From NCBI GenBank assembly GCA_012719445.1, contig JAAYAH010000218.1:1-53247 (forward strand): a stretch of DNA of 53,247 bases. Reading direction: 5' to 3'. The stretch comes from Actinomycetales bacterium (GTDB lineage: Bacteria > Actinomycetota > Actinomycetes > Actinomycetales > Kineosporiaceae). A program made the position numbers and the translations under genes. Under the pieces are notes generated by a model. The model ran no database searches and was not told the origin of the DNA. It saw only the letters and a program-made list of their open reading frames with translations. Shown piece by piece: positions 45,525 to 53,247 of the stretch. How positions within the stretch are numbered: the first letter of the stretch is position 1; each line of letters starts with the position of its first letter.

Positions 45525-46875
45525 GCGGGTCGGCCTGCTGGGCGAGCTCGAGGGCCTGCTGGGCGAACCACTGCCCGGCTGCCGGGTCGACCATGCCCCA
45601 CAGCGGGTCGAAGTGCGACTGGTCCGCGGACGCCACGTTCCACGGGTTGTAGACCTCGAAGTCCCAGGCCCGCGCACCGGCCGCACTGTCGCAGCTGCCG
45701 TCGGACTCACCGGGCAGCTTGACCCACAGGTAGGCGTCGAGCAGCGGTACGCCGGTCCTGGCCGTAGGCCGGAGTCCGAGCCCGCGACCCGGCGGGTTGC
45801 ACCAGTTACCGCTGGCGAGCCGGGAGACGACGTCGGCCGGCTGGTTGTACGGCGCGCCGGCGTAGGCGGACATGTCGTTCGGGCCCTGCCCGTTCCGGCT
45901 GGTGTCGACAACGAAGTGGGTCGTCGGGACGGCGGTGCCCAGGTTGTCGGCATACCACTGGTCGGTCAGGCCCCAGGTGCTGAAGTCGCCGGAACTGGCC
46001 GGGTAGTACTGGCTGCCGCACCAGCTGTAGTTCCCGAGCCGCCAGCCGCCGTCCTGGGGGTTGTTGGCGTAGGCGATGCAACTGGAGATCCAGGTGCCGT
46101 ACTTCTGCTGTCGCTCGGTCGTCTGGTAGTTGGAGACGTTGAGGAAGAAACCCTGTGCGCGCTGCACGCCCGCCTTGACCAGGCGGTCCGCGGCGTCACC
46201 GACACCCAGCCAGCCGCTGTGCGTCGCGTCGAGGTACACGCTGACGTTCGGCTGCCGCCCCAGTCGGTCCACCGCGCCGTTCAGCGCCTTGTAGCGCTCG
46301 GTCGAACTCGCGCCGGGCTGCGGGTTCCCCTCGGTGTCGGCGGGCTTGCACCACTCGGCGTTGCCGTTGATATCGGTGTTGAACGGAATGATGCCGAGGC
46401 CGTCCGGCTCGAGCAGGACGACCGCCTTGGCCTTGCCGATACCGCTGGCGAACCCGTCGATCCAGGCGAGGTAGTCGGCGGTGCTCAGTGCTCCACCCGA
46501 GGAGTACTGCGCGCAGTCCCGGAACGGGATGTCGTAGGCGACGAGCACGGGGACCTCGTGCCGCCTGGTGGCCGCGGCGACGGTGGCCTTGGCCTTGGCC
46601 TTGACCTCGGCCGGGGTGCCACCGGTGAACCAGACAGCCTGCGGGGTGTTGATCATCCGCTTGATGAGGGCTGCGTTCCGGTGCTCCTTGGCGGCTGTGA
46701 GTTCCTTGACCTGGGTGACGGCCCCGGCGTTCGGGGCGGGGACGAAGAACCGGGTGCCGGGCGGGAGCTGACGGGAGGGGGCAGCGGTGGCGACGGGACC
46801 GGTCCACAGGGACGCGAGGCCGATCGCGACAGCGCCCAGTACGGGCAGTCTGCGGCGAAGCGCCGTACGGGACAT
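45460..46875 (-). CDS. Secreted GH6 cellulase (endoglucanase or cellobiohydrolase)
   Basis: 471 residues from ATG 46875, AGGAG 5-6 nt upstream. Signal peptide: MSRTALRRRLPVLGAVAIGLASLWTGPVATA, cut near residue 31-33. The GH6 barrel shows LVAYDIPFRDCAQYSSGG (Asp120, about 111-128), VVLLEPDGLGII (Asp158, the acid position), VYLDATHSGWLG, FFLNVSNYQTT and the C-terminal LWVKLPGESDGSCD, all family signatures. It hydrolyses cellulose by inversion outside the cell. There is no cellulose-binding domain; the C-terminal tail is a short Pro/Gly/Lys repeat. No CebR-type operator was found upstream. It sits between a pseudogene and the NAT gene, in a region with signs of rearrangement. Confidence 0.93.
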   Translation of the reverse strand: MSRTALRRRLPVLGAVAIGLASLWTGPVATAAPSRQLPPGTRFFVPAPNAGAVTQVKELTAAKEHRNAALIKRMINTPQAVWFTGGTPAEVKAKAKATVAAATRRHEVPVLVAYDIPFRDCAQYSSGGALSTADYLAWIDGFASGIGKAKAVVLLEPDGLGIIPFNTDINGNAEWCKPADTEGNPQPGASSTERYKALNGAVDRLGRQPNVSVYLDATHSGWLGVGDAADRLVKAGVQRAQGFFLNVSNYQTTERQQKYGTWISSCIAYANNPQDGGWRLGNYSWCGSQYYPASSGDFSTWGLTDQWYADNLGTAVPTTHFVVDTSRNGQGPNDMSAYAGAPYNQPADVVSRLASGNWCNPPGRGLGLRPTARTGVPLLDAYLWVKLPGESDGSCDSAAGARAWDFEVYNPWNVASADQSHFDPLWGMVDPAAGQWFAQQALELAQQADPPLISGPKPPLVPGPKPPLPPR

Positions 46876-47247
46876 CGTTTCTCCTGACGTGGAGTGCTCG
46901 TGGAGGGAGGACACCCCGCCCTGAGCCGGGGAGGGAGCGCCGAGATCAGGGCGATGATCGAGGATCTTCCCGGGGACCTTGTCTGTCAAGGGTGGAATCG
47001 TCAGTGGTTGCACTCTCTGTGACGGGTCATCCAGGCTGCGGTACGAACCGGTGCCGGCGCGGGGCCGGGATGGCACCGGCGGTCGGAGGACTCGTCGGGG
47101 CCGGCTCCGCGGACCGGATGCTCGACGCAGCCCGCTGCCTGGTCGACGTCGGTACAGATCTCGCACTCGTCGATCCACAGGGTGCGCCGTCCGGCACGAG
47201 TGAGTGCGTCGTCGTGGCGTCGGCTGCGTGGGCGCTGGGGCGGCGGT

Positions 47248-48135
47248 CTAGCGCGTGGTGGACGTCGACTCGGACAGCCAGCGGTGGTGTGCGGCGCTGA
47301 CTCTCGCCCACAATCGTTCCCGTCGCGCGCTGTCGACGTCGGTGAGGTGCAGACCGAACCCGCCGTCGAGCAGGTCGAACCAGGCCGACGCGGTGTCGTA
47401 CACCTTCTTGACGGTGCCCTCACCGGTGACCGTGTTGAGCACGCAGCCACGCAGCAGATACATGCCCGCTTCGTCCCGTCGCTGAGCGGTGATCGTGCGC
47501 AGGAAGTGCGACTGGGGATCGGTGGTCAACTGCTGGTGCATCTCGGCGAAGTCCGCCGCGACGGCCGGGCGCGGGTCGAAGTCCATCCGCCCGAAACAGC
47601 CCGCCGGGTCATGATCGAAACGCCACCCGGAAGGCACGACCTCGGAGCGCGACAGCCGGTAGACGAAGGCGCCCTGGCGATACCGTCCAGGGCGCAGCGG
47701 GACCGGCTCGTACAGCGCGTCGCCCAAGCCGACGTCGACCAACCACTCGCCCTGGGGAGCATCCGCGCCGGGCAGTCCGTGCACGGTGACGACCAGGTGG
47801 TTGCCGTTGGCCCCCACGGGTTCGGTGCTGTCGCGGCCGGTCACCCCGCCTGCGTGCAGCTTCACCTGGTATCCGAGAGCGTTCAGCAGCAGGGAGAACG
47901 CTCCGTTGAGTTGGAAGCAGTAGCCGCCGCGACCCGCGACGATCCGCGCGGCGGACGCGGCGGGATCGACGGTCGCCGGCTCGTCAAGCCAGATCCAAAC
48001 GGTTTCGTACGGGACGCGAGCGACATGCGCGCGATGCAGGGCGTGCAGCCCGGAGACGGAGGGATGGTCGTCACGGCTCGCCCCGAGACGGTCCACGTAG
48101 GCGGAGACACTCCACCGCGAATCGTCTGCGATCAC
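47248..48135 (-). CDS. nat: Arylamine N-acetyltransferase
   Basis: 295 residues, GTG start 48135. The catalytic triad is Cys73 in GRGGYCFQLNGAF, His113 in GANGNHLVVTV and Asp134 in WLVDVGLGD, the fixed NAT order. It moves acetyl from acetyl-CoA to aromatic amines or hydrazines. Length is slightly over the usual 275-285 and ends in a short Ser/Thr tail. The domain between Asp134 and the end has YRQGAFVYRLSRSE and AEMHQQLTTDPQSHF, typical of bacterial NATs. The gap 46876-47247 holds no convincing gene, although fragmentary frames are present. GTG is used because no ATG precedes the conserved N-terminal YVDRLG. Confidence 0.92.
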   Translation of the reverse strand: MIADDSRWSVSAYVDRLGASRDDHPSVSGLHALHRAHVARVPYETVWIWLDEPATVDPAASAARIVAGRGGYCFQLNGAFSLLLNALGYQVKLHAGGVTGRDSTEPVGANGNHLVVTVHGLPGADAPQGEWLVDVGLGDALYEPVPLRPGRYRQGAFVYRLSRSEVVPSGWRFDHDPAGCFGRMDFDPRPAVAADFAEMHQQLTTDPQSHFLRTITAQRRDEAGMYLLRGCVLNTVTGEGTVKKVYDTASAWFDLLDGGFGLHLTDVDSARRERLWARVSAAHHRWLSESTSTTR

Positions 48136-48447
48136 GATGCGACTGTAGGTAGCGGGTCCGACATTCAGAGCCCCTCAACCCCGGGGCCCCCGGGGAGAGG
48201 CCATGACCCGCCGCACGATGATCGTCCGTCAGACCGGGGATCCTGCTGCGCAATGTCGGGGGTCGATTCACCCGGGTCCGAGCCACCCTCGATCGTTCAC
48301 GGCCAGCCGCGTGACGCGAGGTCGGCTGAGGGTCAGGGCGATGGCGTGAACGGTGTTGTCCTCCTTCTTCTGGACGGGTGCGGCCGGAACGCGTTTGCCA
48401 TCCACGCGTCCGCCTTCTTCACGAGGTGGAGGCGCGGCCGCGCGTCG

Positions 48448-48789
48448 GTGACCGCATTGCCGTCTGCGCTGGTCAGGGCAGACCTGGCAGGCACGTCGCG
48501 TCCGACTTCGCGGCACGACGGGTTCGAGTGGCTCTGCGTCCTGTCCGGACGGCTGCGCGTCGTCCTCGGCGAGGCGGACCTGTCCCTGGGTGTCGGGGAG
48601 GCCGTCGAGTTCGACACCCAGGTGCCGTACTGGTTCGGCAGCACCGGAGACGGTCCGGTTGAGGTCCTGAGCATCTTCGGCCGCCCCGGCGAGCGGGTGC
48701 TCCTGCGCGGCGCGGTCGTCGGTCGCTGGTCTACCGGCGTCGGCGTGCCCCCGCCTGGTGCTCCATGCGGTCGTATGTCCGAATCATGA
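48448..48789 (+). pseudogene. Cupin-domain remnant, possibly of an XRE-cupin regulator
   Basis: About 113 codons from GTG 48448. TALPSALVRADLAGTSRPTSRHDGFEWLCVLSGRLRVVLGEADLSLGVGEAVEFDTQVPYWFGS reads as the sensor cupin of XRE-family regulators: HDGFEW for the metal/ligand site, LSGRLRVVLG and the GEAVEFD strand. The helix-turn-helix expected about 80 residues earlier is absent; upstream codons are low-complexity and unlike any protein. It may be a decayed regulator or a small stand-alone cupin. Region 48136-48447 and the stretch 48790-49137 contain nothing else recognisable. Confidence 0.5.
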
Positions 48790-49137
48790 GGTTGTACCTC
48801 ACAGGCTCTCGGCACCCCTGCCGGGGGAGGGCTCGATGCCCTTCTCCGTCTGCCGGTTCCCGTTCGGCGAGCCAGCCGTATGGACCTGCCGCATGATGGT
48901 GCGCGTGAGCAGCCCTCCTGTGCGCCTTGGCTGCCCGATTCGCCGTTCCGCCGGCATGGGGCCGTGCCGTGTCAGCCCGGATACATCGATCGGGTTGGTG
49001 GGATCAGGGTGAAGTTAGGACGCGGGTGGTTCCTGACTCGGGACGATGGGTTTCGCATGGAGATCCACACGTTCCAGGGGAGTTCACCGCGCCCATTTGC
49101 TCACATCTCCGACTGGATCCCCTCGGTACATCCAAGC

Positions 49138-49428
49138 TCAGTGGCCGCCGAAGGCCTCACCGATTCCGAAAGTGAGGACGAGCAGAAGCGTCAGAGACGT
49201 GATCACGATCAGAAGAAGCGACCGCTCCTTCTCCCGCAGGATGGCCACGCCAGCCACGATCAGCGCGGCGATGGCGAGTCCGATGATGGCGATGCCTACT
49301 CCGATGCTGACCGCCCGCCACGAGTCGGGGATCAGGCGTAACACGGACCAGTACAGGGGGTACAGCAGTACGGGCAGCAGCAGCCACAATGCGCGCCGCC
49401 CCATCGAGGTGCTCGGCAGGACGTACAT
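49138..49428 (-). CDS. Small membrane protein with three helices, unknown function
   Basis: 96 residues from ATG 49428, GAGGTGG about 6 nt upstream. Three hydrophobic segments are visible: WLLLPVLLYPLYWSVLRLI (about 15-33), VSIGVGIAIIGLAIAALIVAGVAIL (about 40-64) and LLLIVITSLTLLLVLTFGI (about 71-89), with a charged REKERS turn between the last two. No domain is recognised. It may be a holin-like or accessory membrane protein, but nothing supports a specific role. It stands alone; the 619 bp upstream (49429-50047) has only short unsupported frames. Confidence 0.65.
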   Translation of the reverse strand: MYVLPSTSMGRRALWLLLPVLLYPLYWSVLRLIPDSWRAVSIGVGIAIIGLAIAALIVAGVAILREKERSLLLIVITSLTLLLVLTFGIGEAFGGH

Positions 49429-50047
49429 CTGAGTCCACCTCTCCTCAGCTACCGTGGATCCACGCAGGGAGCCCGGCTCGTTCTCTCAGGACGGCAAGCA
49501 CGCTACTGCAGATGATCAGTGATTCTCCAGGGAGCTGTGTCCATTCCCAGGGTCTGTTCACTGGCTGACGGCAGTGGTGCCTCGGGACCGCGGGAGGTCG
49601 CCCCGAAGTCACGCGAACGCCGGGGCAGCCTCTTCTTAGGTATCAATCACAACAACATGAGGCCTGACGCGGGTCGGGTCTCCTCACGGCCTTATCAGCC
49701 GGTTGCCCATCCCGTTGGGAGCAGGGAATGATCAAGTATACGCCCATGAGGAACCCAGTGCGAGCACGGAGGTGAGCTCTGGGCCGGTCGTCGCCGGGTC
49801 CGCCGTCCGCTGCTGGTCATCAGGCCGGGTAGACGGCGGTGGACGTGCGCGGACGCCGGCAACTGAGAAGGCAACTGAGACGGGTGGCCCCGCGGTGGCT
49901 ACGACGGGAAACCCGGTGGTACACGATCAGGACGGCGTGGCAGCCTGATCGGAACAGGCCGCCGCGGGGTTCAGCAGAGACCCGAACGACCCAGACCGGA
50001 ACGACTCAGAGGACCACGCCCCGGCGTCACCGTGGCAGGAGGCAGTC

Positions 50048-50716
50048 GTGGACACCTGGAGTGTGATCGCTTCCCTTCGGGGGGAGTTCCTCACCCAAGT
50101 CGAGGGGCTGACCCCGGCCCAGTGGGACGCGCCCAGCCTGTGCGTGGGGTGGCGGGTCCGCGATGTCGTCGCTCACCTCGTCCTGCCTGAGCGGTTCTCC
50201 CCGTTCGCCGGGCTCCCGGGCCTGGTCCGGGCCGGCTTCCGTCTCCATCGGGTCCTCCACGCCGACGCGGTCCGGCGGGGATCGGTCCCGATCTCCGACC
50301 TCCTCTCGTCCTTCCGGGAGGCGATCGGACGCCGAACGGTGCCACCCGGCCGCCAGCCCGAGAACGTCCTGGTCGACCTGGTGATCCATCTCCAGGACAT
50401 CCGGAGACCGCTCGGGCTGCCCTGGAGCTACGGCTCCGAGCTGTTGGACACGGTCGCGGGCACGATCCACCGGGACAAGGTGCTCGGGGCGCCGAAGCGG
50501 GTGGCCGGATTGCGGTTGTCCGCCACTGACACCGGATGGTCGGCGGGGACCGGTGACGAGGTCACCGGATCGGCTGAGGCGCTGATCCTCGCCATGTCCG
50601 GTCGTCCGGCAACGCTGTCTTTCCTCTCGGGACCGGGCGTCGCGACTCTCGCGGCTCGGGTCCCGAAGCCCACCGAGGGGCGCGCGGGTCACGGATCGGA
50701 TCGCCTCGCACCGTGA
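50048..50716 (+). CDS. Maleylpyruvate isomerase-family (MDMPI, DinB-like) protein
   Basis: 222 residues, GTG start with AGGAGG about 8-13 nt upstream. TWSVIASLRGEFLTQVEGLTPAQWDAPSLCVGWRVRDVVAHLVLPERFS shows the N-terminal DinB/MDMPI four-helix bundle with the H-x(n)-H metal pair: His43 and later His111 (LVDLVIHLQDIRRPLG). The C-terminal GTGDEVTGSAEALILAMSGRPA is the usual MDMPI tail strand. Such proteins often use mycothiol, found only in actinobacteria. Substrate unknown. It is convergent with the GGDEF-EAL gene and no operon partner is visible. Confidence 0.85.
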   Translation: MDTWSVIASLRGEFLTQVEGLTPAQWDAPSLCVGWRVRDVVAHLVLPERFSPFAGLPGLVRAGFRLHRVLHADAVRRGSVPISDLLSSFREAIGRRTVPPGRQPENVLVDLVIHLQDIRRPLGLPWSYGSELLDTVAGTIHRDKVLGAPKRVAGLRLSATDTGWSAGTGDEVTGSAEALILAMSGRPATLSFLSGPGVATLAARVPKPTEGRAGHGSDRLAP

Positions 50717-50924
50717 CCGCACCGTGTCCGGTTCCTGCTGCGACGTGCGACGACGTGATCGTCTCGACGGCATCCTGCACGAGTACGAATGCGCCGCTTG
50801 ATCAGCATGAATAGCATTTTCGGCAGAGACAACGTCTTGGACGACATGTTCGTTATGCGGAAGGTCCGTTGTCTCGTTCAGCCCCTTGACAGATCCCATC
50901 GCACCCTGCCTTCGCGGCCTGGGG

Positions 50925-52916
50925 TCACGTGGTCACGCCGATCGGGTCGGCGCCTGGGGCCGGCTGCTCCTCGTGGGTCGGCCACTGGTTCTCCGAGTTC
51001 TTGTCGGAACGACGGTTGTCACACCAGGCGAGGAACCGGTCCGGAGGCAGCGGACGGGAAAGGTGGTAGCCCTGCGCGATGTCGCAGCCGTAGGTGGCCA
51101 GTGTCTCCATGACGTCGGACGTCTCGACCCCTTCGGCGATGACGGTGAGTCCGAGGTTCTTCCCGAGATCGGTGATACTGCGGACGATCTGCGCATTCTC
51201 GGGACTCGTGGCCATGGTGATGACGAAGGAACGATCGATCTTGAGATCGGTGACGGGAAGCGTCCTCAGCTGGGCCAGACTCGTGTAGCCGGCTCCGAAG
51301 TCGTCGATGGCGATCCGGATCCCACGGTCGTTGAGCTCACACAGGACCTGCTTTGCCCGCACCGGCTCGGTCATGATCGCCGACTCGGTGACCTCGAGAT
51401 CCAGGAGACCAGCCGGTACCCCGTACTTGTCGAGCAGCGACGAGATGTAGTCGCACAACCGGACGTCCAGGAGATTGCGGGCCGACAGGTTCACCGCGAT
51501 GGGCATCGGATGACCGGCGTCAGCGAACACCCGTGCCTGGGCCAACGCGGCGTCCAGGATGTACTGCGTCAACGGTCCGATCAGGCCGGTGCTCTCGGCG
51601 AGCGGGATGAACTTGTCGGGCGGAATCATGCCCTGTTCCGTCTGCCAGCGGACCAGTGCCTCTGCCCCGACCACCTCGCCGCTGACCAGGCCGACCTTGG
51701 GTTGGAAGTGCAGGAGGAGCTGCTCGTGGTCCAGGGCCCGGCGCAGGTTGCCGAGCATCGCCAGACGCTCGGGGGAGTGCTTGTCGATCTCCGAGTCGTA
51801 GGTGACGACGCCGGCGCTCCGCCGCTTCGCCACATACATGGCCACGTCGGCACGTTGCATCAGGGTGGCCAGATCCTTGCCGTGTGCCCCGGAGACGGCG
51901 ACACCGATGCTCGCCTCGACGGCCAGGTCAACCCCGCCGACCAGGAACGGTTCGGTCAATGCCGCTCGGATCTGTTCGGCGATCGCGACCACCGTGTCGA
52001 CGCCGTCCACGTCGGGGAGCAGCACCGCGAACTCGTCCCCGCCCAGCCGGGCCACGGTGTCGCCGTCACGCAGTTCTGGAACCAACCTGGGACCGATCTC
52101 GGTCAACAGGCTGTCGCCGACGTCGTGGCCGAGGGTGTCGTTGACCTCCTGGAACCGGTCGAGGTCGATGAGCAGGAGTCCGGTCGTGACGCTGCCGCGC
52201 TCTGCGGTGTCCTGGAGCTGTTCGAACCTCTTCTTCAGCCCTCGTCGGTTCATCAGACCGGTCAACGTGTCGGTGACGGACAGCTCCCGCTCACGCTCCA
52301 GCGCATCGCTCAGTTGGTGACGCATCGCCGATATCGGCCAGATCACCATGATCGTGGACACCATGAGCATGCTCAGATGCAGCGCCAGTTCCCCGGCTCG
52401 GTCGCCGCCGTTCCAGAAGATCACCGCTCCCGCGACGATCGCGGCCAGGGTCTGCACGTATCCGCTCCGCCGCCCGTGGAACAGGCCGCAGAAGACGGTG
52501 GGCAGGATGAGAACCAGGGTGCCGACCCGTGCCCCCGTGGGATCCGTACCGGCGAGCTGGGCGATCGTGATGGCGACGATCCCACCCGCGGGGACGAACG
52601 TCGCGATGACCGGTAACAGTCGTTGGCGCAGCAGCACCAGCACCGTGACCCCGCAGACGACACCCATGTCGATCAGGTAGACCACGCGCCAGGTTCCACC
52701 CCGCATACAGCCGGGGATCAACAGCGCCAGGACACACATGGCACTGCAGAGCAGCAGCGCTATGACCATCGCCTGGCAGCGGGGATCGCTTCCCCGCCAC
52801 CGGTAACGGTCCTTCACCCTCGGACTATCGGCACCGAGAGCCCGTCGGTTCACCATCAACGGATGGCAATCCCCTGAAACCGTAGAGACTCCGGTTGATG
52901 TGATCTTGCTGCTCAC
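50925..52916 (-). CDS. Membrane GGDEF-EAL cyclic-di-GMP protein
   Basis: 663 residues if GTG 52916 is used; ATG 52856 would give 643 and is equally plausible because neither has a strong Shine-Dalgarno. Six hydrophobic helices (about residues 48-200) form an N-terminal membrane sensor. GGDEF follows (about 215-385: LGGDEFAVLLPDV, with RxxD site RDGD before it), then EAL (about 395-640: GAEALVRW, VTESAIM, DDFGAGYTSLAQL, AEGVETSD). All expected catalytic residues appear intact in both domains, so it may make or break cyclic-di-GMP. The tail is hydrophilic. The gap 52917-53172 contains a 7-bp hairpin (52960-52977) but no gene. Confidence 0.9.
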   Translation of the reverse strand: MSSKITSTGVSTVSGDCHPLMVNRRALGADSPRVKDRYRWRGSDPRCQAMVIALLLCSAMCVLALLIPGCMRGGTWRVVYLIDMGVVCGVTVLVLLRQRLLPVIATFVPAGGIVAITIAQLAGTDPTGARVGTLVLILPTVFCGLFHGRRSGYVQTLAAIVAGAVIFWNGGDRAGELALHLSMLMVSTIMVIWPISAMRHQLSDALERERELSVTDTLTGLMNRRGLKKRFEQLQDTAERGSVTTGLLLIDLDRFQEVNDTLGHDVGDSLLTEIGPRLVPELRDGDTVARLGGDEFAVLLPDVDGVDTVVAIAEQIRAALTEPFLVGGVDLAVEASIGVAVSGAHGKDLATLMQRADVAMYVAKRRSAGVVTYDSEIDKHSPERLAMLGNLRRALDHEQLLLHFQPKVGLVSGEVVGAEALVRWQTEQGMIPPDKFIPLAESTGLIGPLTQYILDAALAQARVFADAGHPMPIAVNLSARNLLDVRLCDYISSLLDKYGVPAGLLDLEVTESAIMTEPVRAKQVLCELNDRGIRIAIDDFGAGYTSLAQLRTLPVTDLKIDRSFVITMATSPENAQIVRSITDLGKNLGLTVIAEGVETSDVMETLATYGCDIAQGYHLSRPLPPDRFLAWCDNRRSDKNSENQWPTHEEQPAPGADPIGVTT

Positions 52917-53172
52917 GGCACCTATGGATCTTGTCCTGGTTGCGCCGCGCGTATGCGCAGGCAGGCTGTGGCCTGCCGTTGGTGGTGCCCGCCCGGGCTC
53001 GTGGAGGCTGCGGGGTGAAGGGCGGCCCGTTGGGCCGTCGCTGCGGCGACCGCGTCAGCGGCCCTTGAGGCCGGAGGGACGGGCCCGGATACTGCGCGAC
53101 GCCGGTGCTCATCACGCAGCGTGGGGTGCAACCTCAGGGTTTCGGCTGTGACCTGCGAGGACGTCACATGGG

Positions 53173-53247
53173 ATGATCACGGTTGTGGTGGGGAGGACGG
53201 TCGGGTTCCTGCTGGTGCGGCGGCTGCTCGGTGTGATCGGGCTGGGC
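53173..53247 (+). mobile_element. Probable 5' end of an insertion-sequence transposase (integrase-core type)
   Basis: The 25 codons from ATG 53173 to the window edge read MITVVVGRTVGFLLVRRLLG then VIGLG. This resembles the start of actinobacterial integrase-core transposases, which go on with an LRHQLAVLRRQV motif outside this window. If right, an insertion element lies just beyond the edge. Based on recalled similarity only. Confidence 0.4.

Noticed and set aside
45241-46887. Plus-strand frame continuing from the signal peptide through the GH6 region
   Set aside because: It is antisense to GH6 and low-complexity; only the first about 36 codons look real.
46876-47247. Possible small gene between the GH6 and NAT genes
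   Set aside because: Several overlapping frames, none with a good start or motif; left as intergenic.
49519-50047. Short plus-strand frames (70-81 codons) before the MDMPI-type gene
   Set aside because: No ribosome binding site, no recognisable domain, and biased composition.

Overview
The window is very GC-rich DNA with GTG starts, PurS/PurQ/small-type PurL, a BldC regulator, a SARP/AfsR-type activator, a DUF3073 gene and a mycothiol-type (MDMPI) fold gene. This points to a filamentous actinobacterium; the gene order looks like Pseudonocardiales, but the genus is an inference. No rRNA, tRNA or CRISPR array was seen.

Left part (1-26 kb), the purine chromosome core: 3' end of class II aldolase (fba), a membrane protein, a LuxR-type regulator, purA, a SARP-NB-ARC regulator on the minus strand, a lipoprotein, purD, purC, purS-purQ (4-bp overlap), a second lipoprotein, a secreted metzincin protease and a LacI regulator (both minus), purL, a second LacI regulator, a sterol-carrier-like gene, purF, a secreted amidase, purM, DUF3073, an unknown gene and bldC. 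These pur genes cover most steps from PRPP to AIR and SAICAR, plus adenylosuccinate synthesis. They are split by unrelated genes, and several have a -10-like hexamer placed so that transcription would begin at or near the start codon.

Middle part (26-40 kb), accessory metabolism and signalling: a translationally coupled pair encoding a Thr-rich surface protein and a CAP-domain protein; a cytoplasmic GH13 glucanase/transglycosidase; a two-domain VOC protein; a small HD hydrolase of the Mesh1/SpoT type; a divergent tryptophanase/tyrosine phenol-lyase-family enzyme with changed active-site residues; glgA; a GAF-GGDEF-EAL protein whose 3' end overlaps glgA on the opposite strand; a LacI-type sugar sensor fused to GGDEF; and an orphan SsuA/NMT1-type binding lipoprotein. 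With a membrane GGDEF-EAL gene at 51-53 kb this makes three cyclic-di-GMP genes close to bldC and glycogen/starch genes.

Right part (40-53 kb), a patchier accessory segment: a large macro-like + Clp-N-like + KAP P-loop NTPase with two membrane helices (the best candidate for an undescribed system), a DUF1805-AraC overlapping pair, a scar made of two truncated gene starts, a secreted GH6 cellulase, an arylamine N-acetyltransferase, a cupin remnant, a small three-helix membrane protein, an MDMPI-type protein, a GGDEF-EAL protein, and the first codons of what looks like an insertion-sequence transposase at the edge.

A recurring theme is gene ends built into structured or repeated DNA: two minus-strand genes have their stop codon inside the loop of a near-perfect hairpin, and three other stop codons lie inside direct repeats.
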